Assembly (NCBI GenBank): GCA_003175915.1
Contig: PSRH01000216.1
Span: forward strand, 1-40,869
From: Candidatus Melainabacteria bacterium
GTDB taxonomy: Bacteria > Cyanobacteriota > Vampirovibrionia > Obscuribacterales > Obscuribacteraceae
Direction of reading: 5' to 3'
Length of the DNA: 40,869 bases
Below are positions 24,674 through 31,881 of the stretch, in pieces; within the stretch, counting starts at the first letter, position 1; each line of letters begins with the position of its first letter. Below the pieces are notes generated by a model. The model saw only the letters and a program-made list of their open reading frames with translations, did not search any database and had not been told where the DNA came from. Position numbers and translations under genes: made by a program.

Positions 24674-25696
24674 TCATAAGGATGCTTTGGGACCGTTCGT
24701 GTCTGCCGTGTTGGCAAAAGTCATGTCCACATTGGTGGCAAACGAACCATCGCCTGTTAGATCGCCGGTTTCGCGGCGCAAGGCGATAGCCTTGTCCCAG
24801 GCCTGCTGCGAGATAACAGGTGAAGTCGGAATTATTCCTTCGTTGATCATTCTGGTAAGGGCAGCACGAAGGATTTTTGGATCCGTGTCTGAAAATTCCT
24901 TCTGCGCCACTTGAAGCGTTCCTTCAAAATCAGTGTGGATGAACTTCATTGCTTTACTTATTGCTCTTATCGCCGAAGCGATTGTCTGACCATTCTCAGC
25001 TTCATAGTTATCCGCTACGGTCAGCCCTGTGATGGCAAAATCGCCGAATTGTTTCTCTAACGACCAGACAATGTGAGCACCCTGACTGACTGCAATTGAC
25101 GCTGCCGGTTCAATTTCCATAGCAATGTCGGCCTGATTGGCCTTGACCATGGCGACTATGCTTCCTGTGGGAGCACCTTGAACGATCCGGGCATTAACTG
25201 GTTTTCCGTGATTTTGCAGCAGTTTCTTCATCACCGTGTAACTGGTGGAGGGTGCCGAGTAGGTCGCGATCCTTAACCCATGCAAATCTTCAACTCGCTG
25301 GACCTGGGCAATCTCGGGTTTAAATGCCAATCCCCAGAAGGGCACTCCGTTTACGATCGAGGCAACTACTTTGCCACCCTGACCGTGCTCTCTGGCGATA
25401 GCAACGAATGTCGGATCGGCGACACCAAACTGGGCGTTGCCGCTTGCTACTGCCGTAAATGTCTTTTCGTCACCCCCTGTGCTGATCAGGTTAACGTTCA
25501 AACCTTCCTCAGCGAAATAACCTTTGTCGAGCGCCACATAGATAGGTAGGTAGAGAAAGATGTGGCCGAATTGGGCAATGGTTACAGATTTTGGCGCAAT
25601 AGCACTGGCAGGAGGAGTGGGCGTGCTCGTGCAGCCACTGAAAGCAGCGATCAGACAAGCTGTGACTAGTGGAAAATGAAGTCTGAACAACGGCAA
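24674..25696 (-). CDS. Substrate-binding lipoprotein, NMT1/SsuA-like (orphan)
   Basis: The 340-residue protein has a lipoprotein signal (CLIAAFSGC lipobox) then a Pro/Thr linker. A complete periplasmic binding protein follows, with FGHIFLYLPIYVALDKGYFAEEGLNVNLI near residue 45. Its second lobe parallels the protein at 1-498 almost motif for motif (VQGAP, MVKANQADIAMEIEP, QQAWDKAIALRRETGD). No ATPase or permease is adjacent, so it may feed the importer encoded at 504-2098 or another one. TTG 25696 is the frame start; TTG two codons later is equivalent, and neither has a strong ribosome site. It converges with the CocE gene, leaving only 16 bases between the stops. Confidence 0.9.
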   Translation of the reverse strand: MPLFRLHFPLVTACLIAAFSGCTSTPTPPASAIAPKSVTIAQFGHIFLYLPIYVALDKGYFAEEGLNVNLISTGGDEKTFTAVASGNAQFGVADPTFVAIAREHGQGGKVVASIVNGVPFWGLAFKPEIAQVQRVEDLHGLRIATYSAPSTSYTVMKKLLQNHGKPVNARIVQGAPTGSIVAMVKANQADIAMEIEPAASIAVSQGAHIVWSLEKQFGDFAITGLTVADNYEAENGQTIASAIRAISKAMKFIHTDFEGTLQVAQKEFSDTDPKILRAALTRMINEGIIPTSPVISQQAWDKAIALRRETGDLTGDGSFATNVDMTFANTADTNGPKASL

Positions 25697-25787
25697 ATCT
25701 TGGCTAAGGTCATTGGCAGGCCAGGCAACATTATCCCATAGCTCATTTCGAGCTAATTACTGGTTAACTTCGTGAATTTGCCTAGGC

Positions 25788-26027
25788 TTACGACTTGGGC
25801 TGCTCTGGCGCGGAAGCCGCGGCACAACGGCGTTTGTCGATAATCACGTAGGCAATTGCCAGGACGCTTATCACTGCTGGAATTAGTAAATTGATCGGCA
25901 GTTCTGCGAACTTCAGTCCGCCGGGAATTATATTAAAAGCGGCACCTGATAGAGCGGCGGCAATGACCAGAATGGCGACCTCGCGATGCGATAGGTTTTT
26001 GAGCATTCCGCATTGATTTGCTTGCAT
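25788..26027 (-). CDS. Small two-helix membrane protein
   Basis: The 79-residue product has two hydrophobic segments: EVAILVIAAALSGAAFNII, and LLIPAVISVLAIAYVIID ending in the basic KRR. These imply a hairpin in the inner membrane with a short cytoplasmic tail. AAGGAGA lies 8 bases before the ATG, which supports the gene. I recognise no family and no neighbour indicates a function. Confidence 0.7.
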   Translation of the reverse strand: MQANQCGMLKNLSHREVAILVIAAALSGAAFNIIPGGLKFAELPINLLIPAVISVLAIAYVIIDKRRCAAASAPEQPKS

Positions 26028-26173
26028 ACAACGAATCTCCTTAAGATCCGCAGCTACACTAACAGAAAACCAATAGTTGTCAAGTAAAAACGCCTGCGTC
26101 TAATGCCGAAAAGCCTTATCCACAGAGCGATTTCGGACGGCGCGCCGGTACATTCCCGGGCTGCCGAACAGCC

Positions 26174-27241
26174 CTAGGGCTTCCGCTTAAGTGCCTTCCC
26201 TTTCTCCAGCTCAAGCAAAGCTTTCTTGCGCTTCAATCCCCAGCGATAACCGCCCAGGTTGCCGGTCTTGCGGACGACGCGATGGCAGGGCACGACCAGG
26301 GAAACAGGATTAGTGGCACAGGCCCGAGCCACTGCCCTGACAGCGGCGGGTTGTCCTATCGCTTCGGCAATTTCGCTGTAGGAACGGATCGCCCCATAGG
26401 GTATACGTCTTAGTTCTTGCCAGACCATGGCCTGAAACGCTGTTGACCTAACATCCACGGGCAAATCGCAGTGCGGTTGTTCACCACGCAGATAGCTCAG
26501 CACATGAGCAGCATAGCCCTGACTGTCGTTGATGTCTTTAGTGAGCTTCGCTCCGGGAAATTCGGCTTCCAGCCAGTTGAGCAGGTCCTGAGGCGAATCT
26601 CCCAGGCTGAGGGCGCAAATTCCTTTTGTGGTGTTAGCGATGAGAAGCCAGCCCAGAGGGCAGCGCGCCGTTGCATAAGTGATCGCCGATTGAATTGCAC
26701 CCGATTTATAGTGGGCCGGCGTCATGCCCAACCGATCGGCAGCCTGTTCATAGAGAGTGCTGCTTGAGCCGTAACCTGCCTCATACAGCGCTTCTGTCAC
26801 AGGTGCTCCTTTCTTCAGTTGATTTTTCAAGCGCCGGAAGCGAATTTCGTCTGCGTACTGATGCGGTGAAATGCCAGTTATTTTTTTGAATGTTCGTTGT
26901 AAATGATAGGAACTCAAGTTGAAATGCGCAGCCAGCTCCGCTAAGGACGGTGGTTGGTCAAGGCTTTGAATGAATTGGCAAATGTTCTCAACCAGTTCGA
27001 TTTGCTTGCTCTTGCCATTGGTGCAGTCGGGTTGGCAGCGCAAACAAGGGCGGTATCCTTTCTGCTGAGCCGATTCTCCGCTGTCGAAGAATGCTACCTG
27101 ATCAAAGTTTGGTCTGCGGGATGGGCATGACGGGCGGCAATAGATGCCAGTTGATCGAACTGCATAAACAAAGGTTCCATCGGCACTCTTGTCTCGTTTC
27201 AGTACCTTTTCCCATTGCGGGATTTTTGCGGTCAATCTCAT
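26174..27241 (-). CDS. ada: Ada: bifunctional DNA alkylation repair protein and transcription activator
   Basis: All three Ada parts are present. The N-terminal zinc domain has Cys35, Cys39, Cys66 and Cys69 (YCRPSCPSRRP, RPCLRCQP), where the first cysteine accepts methyl from phosphotriesters. An AraC-type helix-turn-helix follows (LAAHFNLSSYHLQRTFKKITGISPHQY). The C-terminal O6-alkylguanine transferase has acceptor Cys319 in VPCHRVV. ATG 27241 has GGAG 7 bases upstream and yields 355 residues, almost exactly the E. coli length (354). The longer TTG frame to 27280 is therefore not used. Methylated Ada would be expected to activate its own gene. It is divergent from the TraB/GumN gene. Confidence 0.95.
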   Translation of the reverse strand: MRLTAKIPQWEKVLKRDKSADGTFVYAVRSTGIYCRPSCPSRRPNFDQVAFFDSGESAQQKGYRPCLRCQPDCTNGKSKQIELVENICQFIQSLDQPPSLAELAAHFNLSSYHLQRTFKKITGISPHQYADEIRFRRLKNQLKKGAPVTEALYEAGYGSSSTLYEQAADRLGMTPAHYKSGAIQSAITYATARCPLGWLLIANTTKGICALSLGDSPQDLLNWLEAEFPGAKLTKDINDSQGYAAHVLSYLRGEQPHCDLPVDVRSTAFQAMVWQELRRIPYGAIRSYSEIAEAIGQPAAVRAVARACATNPVSLVVPCHRVVRKTGNLGGYRWGLKRKKALLELEKGKALKRKP

Positions 27242-27439
27242 TCTCCTGCTCCAGCTTTCGTCGTTAATTTTCGCTTTCAATGATAGGGTGGCGAGGGAAA
27301 TAGCGCTACCGGTTTCTTGCGCTTCAATTTACTGAAGAAATAATCTGTATGTCGACCACGCCTGCGGGGAATAAGACAAACGTTGGTCAACTTCCTATGG
27401 TATCTCTTCTATTACCCGAATACTTACTAGGTGGTGTTG

Positions 27440-29242
27440 ATGATGGTTAGCATTTCTCTTCTGACCGAGGTCAGACATTTCAGATTGGCAACGAAAGGGC
27501 TGGTTCCAACGTTTCTCGTATTGTCGTACATAACTTTCAGTTTGCCTGTCCTTTGCCAGACAGTCCCAGGCGAACCACCTGCGGCAAACAATGCAAACAG
27601 TGAGCAAACCGCTCCCCAATCATCTGCCAATCCTGAGCAAAGATCTGATAAAACTCATCCGTTATTCCTTTGGAAAGGCACTAGAAACGACCAGACAGTC
27701 TATCTATTGGGTACGATTCATGTCGCCAAACCGAACTTCTATCCGCTTCCCCAAGAGATTGAGACAGCCAGCAACGAGAGTAAGGTGCTCTTTGTCGAGG
27801 CTGATATTTTGCAGGCCGACAAGTTGAAGATACTGGAAACGTTAAAACAGCAGGGAGCCTACAAACCTCCTGAAACGCTCAGTAAGAATCTTTCACCGCA
27901 AGCAAGGGCGGTCCTCAATGAATATCTGAATTGGTCGGGCGAATCAATTGGCATATATGATGCCTGGAAGCCCTGGGTGGTGGCTGAGATTCTCACGTCG
28001 GGCGCCTTGAGGAGGGCTGGCTTTAAGAGTGATCTTGGCATTGACATGCATTTACTCAAAGAAGCACATGCGACAAAAAAGAAAATCGTGGCCTTGGAAT
28101 CGGTTGAATCGCAACTGAAAATGATGGAGAGCTTTGATAAGTCCGCCCAGGAAAAAATGCTGGCGGCTGATGTTCTAACCATGAAAGACCTGAGCAACGA
28201 ACTAAACAAAATAGCGGACGCCTGGCGCAAGGGCGATGCCTACGAAATGGCTAAGATCATAGATTCCGCTACTGGAGCATCGAGCGACATGAATGCAGCC
28301 AGAAATAAATTGCTGGATGCCCGCAATCGCTTAATGGTAGAAACTTTGGAAAAGTCACTGCCGCCATCAGGTGTGGCGATGGTGGCAGTAGGTGCTGCTC
28401 ATTTGCCTGGAGCGAATGGACTGATTGTGCTTCTCAGGCAGAAAGGTTTTGAAGTCAATCAGGTATATGGCGATCAGGCTTTATCAAACAACCAGGCGAT
28501 ATCCTTTGGCGGCAAGAATCTCGAAAAGCTCTATTACCCTGAAGGACACTTTCGTGTAAAGCTTCCGGGAGAACCGGAGATGCATTACAGTACTTTGAAC
28601 GGCATTAGAAGTGTCGACTATTCGTATCCTGAATTCGCCGGCAATTTCCAGGTATCTTATTTGATTCTACCGGGCATAATTACCACTGCTTCCGCTCAGC
28701 AGAAGTTCATGAACATTATCACCAATGTTTTTGTCGAAAAAACGAAAGCAAAATTGTTATCCAGTACCCCATTTTCCAATGCCTACGGAGCTGGTACCCT
28801 GGTTGATTGCAAATTGCCGATCAAGGCCAAGACAACAAACGAAGATATTCTGATGCGATTGCGCTTTCAACTTTCTGGGCGCATGCTTTATCTAGTGGGT
28901 GGGCAAGGTACGGCACCATGGATTCACTCCAAGCGGCTGGCCGACGTTATGAATTCACTTGAAATAATTCCGGAAACGAGCGCTTCTGGAAATTCGACGA
29001 CACGATCGGCAAGCAGTACAGCTAATAGCTACGGGCAAACGGCCCGAAGTGGTCCGTTAGGCGGCTATTCAAGTCCATCATCTTCATACAGCTTTCGCAG
29101 CAACTATGGTGTACAACCAACCAGTTATGGTTCCAATTCCACTAACAGTTGGGGAGGGGATCAAAGAAATCGCATGCAGGAAGTTCAACGCAAAATGCGT
29201 CAGGACATGGAGCACTCTCATGCGCAGTGGGGAAGCAACTGA
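27440..29242 (+). CDS. TraB/GumN family protein with extra C-terminal domain
   Basis: A signal peptide or anchor (LVPTFLVLSYITFSLPVLCQ) leads to a TraB/GumN domain. LGTIHVAKPNFYPLP carries the conserved GTIH, VLFVEADI the next element, and VAVGAAHLPGANGLIVLLRQKGFEV closes it. TraB/GumN proteins are erythromycin-esterase-like/Tiki-type putative metallohydrolases. From about residue 365 a second domain begins (YPEGHFRVKLPGEPEMH) and ends in SKRLADVMNSLEII. The last ~90 residues are a Ser/Gly/Tyr/Asn-rich tail. ATG 27440 is chosen because AGGTGG lies 5 bases upstream. It is followed after 33 bases by a protein sharing the second domain. Confidence 0.85.
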   Translation: MMVSISLLTEVRHFRLATKGLVPTFLVLSYITFSLPVLCQTVPGEPPAANNANSEQTAPQSSANPEQRSDKTHPLFLWKGTRNDQTVYLLGTIHVAKPNFYPLPQEIETASNESKVLFVEADILQADKLKILETLKQQGAYKPPETLSKNLSPQARAVLNEYLNWSGESIGIYDAWKPWVVAEILTSGALRRAGFKSDLGIDMHLLKEAHATKKKIVALESVESQLKMMESFDKSAQEKMLAADVLTMKDLSNELNKIADAWRKGDAYEMAKIIDSATGASSDMNAARNKLLDARNRLMVETLEKSLPPSGVAMVAVGAAHLPGANGLIVLLRQKGFEVNQVYGDQALSNNQAISFGGKNLEKLYYPEGHFRVKLPGEPEMHYSTLNGIRSVDYSYPEFAGNFQVSYLILPGIITTASAQQKFMNIITNVFVEKTKAKLLSSTPFSNAYGAGTLVDCKLPIKAKTTNEDILMRLRFQLSGRMLYLVGGQGTAPWIHSKRLADVMNSLEIIPETSASGNSTTRSASSTANSYGQTARSGPLGGYSSPSSSYSFRSNYGVQPTSYGSNSTNSWGGDQRNRMQEVQRKMRQDMEHSHAQWGSN

Positions 29243-29275
29243 GTCGAGTGGCATAGAAATCGATTGTAGGTTTAT

Positions 29276-30016
29276 ATGAAATACGTACTGATTTTGATCG
29301 CAATCGGAGCATTGTTCTATTATTGCTTCAACAATCATTATCTAATAGACGCGGTCATGAAAAGTGCCAAGTTTGTTGGCGCTCCAGTGGATGCCGATAA
29401 TTTGGAAAAAAGGCCGGTGAAACCGTATGCGATACCGAAGGGGCATTGCAAGGCCTACTTCCCCGGTGACCCGCACGCTCCTAACATAGGACAGGAGTTA
29501 TTTGCGACTTTCTTATACTCGAGTACGAACGAAATGATGGCCGATAATGAGATGAACTATTACTTGAGTGAGATATCCGTACCGTCGATGGGCCTGGCGA
29601 CTTTGAACTTTTCCGGTGGCGACAACCTAAAATCAAAGCTGGCGAACATCAATTACAGTGGCTTGCAGAGCGGAACATCTTTTTCTACAATGGGAAACAA
29701 TGAAGCTACGCAAGCGAATAATTTTCAGTCGGATGCTGTTAAAGCACAAACCGCCGTTGATAATTTCGTCAACGATTGGGTTAAGGACAAGAGAGCAACA
29801 ATCGAAAGCCGGATGGGAGCCAGTCTGAACGGGGGCCGCTTTAATGGGCTGGAGATTTTAGGTCATTTGAAGGATGCCGATGAGCGATTCCATCTCAAAT
29901 TATTCTGCGATCCGAGAAATCAAATCATCATCATCATTGGCGTAGTGGGACATGCAAAACGAGTAGCAGGAAGCGGCGCCAATAAATTCCTAAGATCGCT
30001 GGAGATGTGGCAATAA
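29276..30016 (+). CDS. Membrane-anchored protein sharing the TraB-neighbour domain
   Basis: The 246-residue product has an N-terminal anchor (YVLILIAIGALFYYCF). A domain beginning IPKGHCKAYFPGDPHAPN and ending GANKFLRSLEMWQ follows. This start and end parallel the second domain of the preceding TraB/GumN protein: PxGHxxxxxPGxP, and a terminal (L)xxxSLEx after a strand rich in Ile, Val and Gly. The two are therefore likely one domain family in extracytoplasmic proteins. AGG lies 6 bases before the ATG. Spacing suggests an operon with the TraB gene. Its 3' end faces the GT9 gene with a 4-base gap. No function can be named. Confidence 0.75.
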   Translation: MKYVLILIAIGALFYYCFNNHYLIDAVMKSAKFVGAPVDADNLEKRPVKPYAIPKGHCKAYFPGDPHAPNIGQELFATFLYSSTNEMMADNEMNYYLSEISVPSMGLATLNFSGGDNLKSKLANINYSGLQSGTSFSTMGNNEATQANNFQSDAVKAQTAVDNFVNDWVKDKRATIESRMGASLNGGRFNGLEILGHLKDADERFHLKLFCDPRNQIIIIIGVVGHAKRVAGSGANKFLRSLEMWQ

Positions 30017-30020
30017 AGTA

Positions 30021-30995
30021 CTAGCTCTCACTCCCGGTACCGATTGCGGTAACGGCCGGTCTTGCATGCGGTACGGGCTCGATGAAGTCTTTCAGTTGTG
30101 CTAATACCGCGGTAACGCTAATTGAGTTCATGCACTTTAATTCTTCTGTTGCGGTGCAGCGTTCAAATTGACCATGGTACCAGGCCCAGGGTGGGCTCTT
30201 TTCTCTGTGCTCAAATGAAAACGAAAATGCTTCGATACACTCCTTTTGGCAAGGAGAAGCAAATAATGGCCGGCAGCAAGGATGTGGACGGTAGTAGAGC
30301 GGCGAGTTTTCAAACAAAGCAACCGTTGGTTTATTCTGATGGACGCTGAGATGCATAATGCCTGTATCAACACTTACCACTGCCCTGCAACTGCTGACAG
30401 TGTCTACGACATCAGTGATGTTCGGGGTGGCTAACCAGGGCACACCCAATTCCTGAAGTTGCTTGACCGGTGGTGCGCGATCTGGCTCGCCAATCATCAG
30501 CACACGATGGCCGTCACTTTTCAGCGCTTGGTATAACTCAAACCATCGCCGTACCGGCCAGCTCTTGGTATCGATTACGGTGCCTGGTACGAATACGATT
30601 GTCTGTGACCATTCGGGATGAAATGTGAACGGTAATGGCTCGAGCGGTCTGCGAAAGTCAACGTCAAGTCCAAAATCTCGGCAAATAATTTCGAGCATGT
30701 TCTGGATATTAATACCGGGAAAGTCCCTGTGGAATTCTGGGCTAGTCCAGTCGTACGTCGTCTGGATCGGATGGGCGCGAAAGTTGTGATATGAGCCGTC
30801 AATGTTCTCTTCGTCTAAATCTGGCTCACGGATAATTCCAGTTAGACCGGGAAGCAAAGCTTCCAGGTTTTCCTGCCGCTCAGATTTGGCGACTAAGTAG
30901 ACTCGTTCACCGCGGGCGATCAATTGCTGCAAGATTGGCAAAGAGACAACAATGTCACCCAATCCGGAGCCAATTGCAGAAAAGTAGACGGCCAT
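30021..30995 (-). CDS. Glycosyltransferase family 9 (heptosyltransferase-like)
   Basis: The 324-residue GT-B protein opens AVYFSAIGSGLGDIVVSLPILQQLIARG, the GT9 nucleotide-sugar enzyme start with a GxGDxxxxLPxL motif. It continues with FVPGTVIDTKSWPVRRWFELYQAL, VLMIGEPDR and the acceptor/donor site motif VVSVDTGIMHLS. GT9 members add heptose or related sugars to lipopolysaccharide core or cell-surface glycans. ATG 30995 has GGGAG 11 bases upstream; a TTG six codons earlier is possible. It appears to be a single gene, not in an LPS operon, so the acceptor is unknown. Confidence 0.85.
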   Translation of the reverse strand: MAVYFSAIGSGLGDIVVSLPILQQLIARGERVYLVAKSERQENLEALLPGLTGIIREPDLDEENIDGSYHNFRAHPIQTTYDWTSPEFHRDFPGINIQNMLEIICRDFGLDVDFRRPLEPLPFTFHPEWSQTIVFVPGTVIDTKSWPVRRWFELYQALKSDGHRVLMIGEPDRAPPVKQLQELGVPWLATPNITDVVDTVSSCRAVVSVDTGIMHLSVHQNKPTVALFENSPLYYRPHPCCRPLFASPCQKECIEAFSFSFEHREKSPPWAWYHGQFERCTATEELKCMNSISVTAVLAQLKDFIEPVPHARPAVTAIGTGSES

Positions 30996-31319
30996 AAAAT
31001 AGCGATCTCCCAACTTGCGAAGAAGCCAAGTTTACTGGAAAGGGAAGCACAGCGCTAGCCGGGTGTTAGTTAGCTAACAGCCAAAAGATAGACCGAATTC
31101 GTCTCAACTTTTTAACATTCACTTTTACTGTCAAACTTGAACCGCTCTTGAAGAGCCCGTCTTTCTTTCGTCACAGCGCTCTGCCATCGGCACAGCATCA
31201 TCCGCTTGAGATATTGGCCGCCAGTGGTTTTGCGGTGGGAAGTTTACGCTTGCAATCGTTTACTGCATATCCTATAAACATAATCATTCACAGTCCTTCG
31301 TCGCGCGGGGTTAGGTGAT
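30996..31319. other. Divergent intergenic region
   Basis: This 324-base stretch lies between the leftward GT9 gene and the rightward DUF695 gene and should hold both promoters. I see A+T-rich segments around 31100-31140 but no convincing promoter pair, hairpin, repeat or small gene. Confidence 0.45.
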
Positions 31320-31787
31320 ATGAAAGAACGAAAACCAGTCATTGAGAAGGAAGTTGGAGACGGATGGAGCCTTTACGAGACATATATAGGTGACCATCCT
31401 GCTTTCATTCGTCTAAGAGAGGGAATCGGCAATCTGATTGGCCGCAAAGGCCGGACATTGAGAGTAAGGGTCGCCTGGGGATATGGACCAGAAAATTCTG
31501 GCGAAATGCCCACCCCCGACCAAATGCATAGCATGGAAGAATGCGAGAATCTTTTGGTCGAGGCGCTAGAAGGGAAAGAATTTGGGTTGTTGACCAACTC
31601 CAGTTTGTGCGATGGGCTACGCATCTGGTGTTTCTATTGCAAGGACGATATAGAGGAGCTTAATAAGCGAATCCAAAGAACACTTCCCCACGATGAGCCG
31701 TTTCCGATCGAGTTTGATTGCGAAGAAGACGCGGGGTGGAATGAGTATTGCAATGCCTGGGCTCACTGCCAACCTGCGCCTAACTAA
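31320..31787 (+). CDS. DUF695-like protein
   Basis: The 155-residue cytoplasmic protein shows a DUF695-type pattern. WSLYETYIGDHPAFIRLREGI is an N-terminal strand pair with DxPAFIxxxxG. LRVRVAWGY follows, then SMEECENLLVEALEGKEFGLLTNSSLCDGLRIWCFYC, where a normal member reads like TxxGxRxxxFY. No signal peptide is present. The family has no firm biochemical role. Start ATG 31320 has a weak AGGTG upstream. It converges with the large repeat/glycosyltransferase gene. Confidence 0.7.
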   Translation: MKERKPVIEKEVGDGWSLYETYIGDHPAFIRLREGIGNLIGRKGRTLRVRVAWGYGPENSGEMPTPDQMHSMEECENLLVEALEGKEFGLLTNSSLCDGLRIWCFYCKDDIEELNKRIQRTLPHDEPFPIEFDCEEDAGWNEYCNAWAHCQPAPN

Positions 31788-31881
31788 CTCGTGTACCAGA
31801 TCGGTCGTCGTACGGAGCTGTGACTTTGTGATGTGACTGGAGCACCGTTAATGGTGAAAAGTTCAATAGACAACCGGTTGG

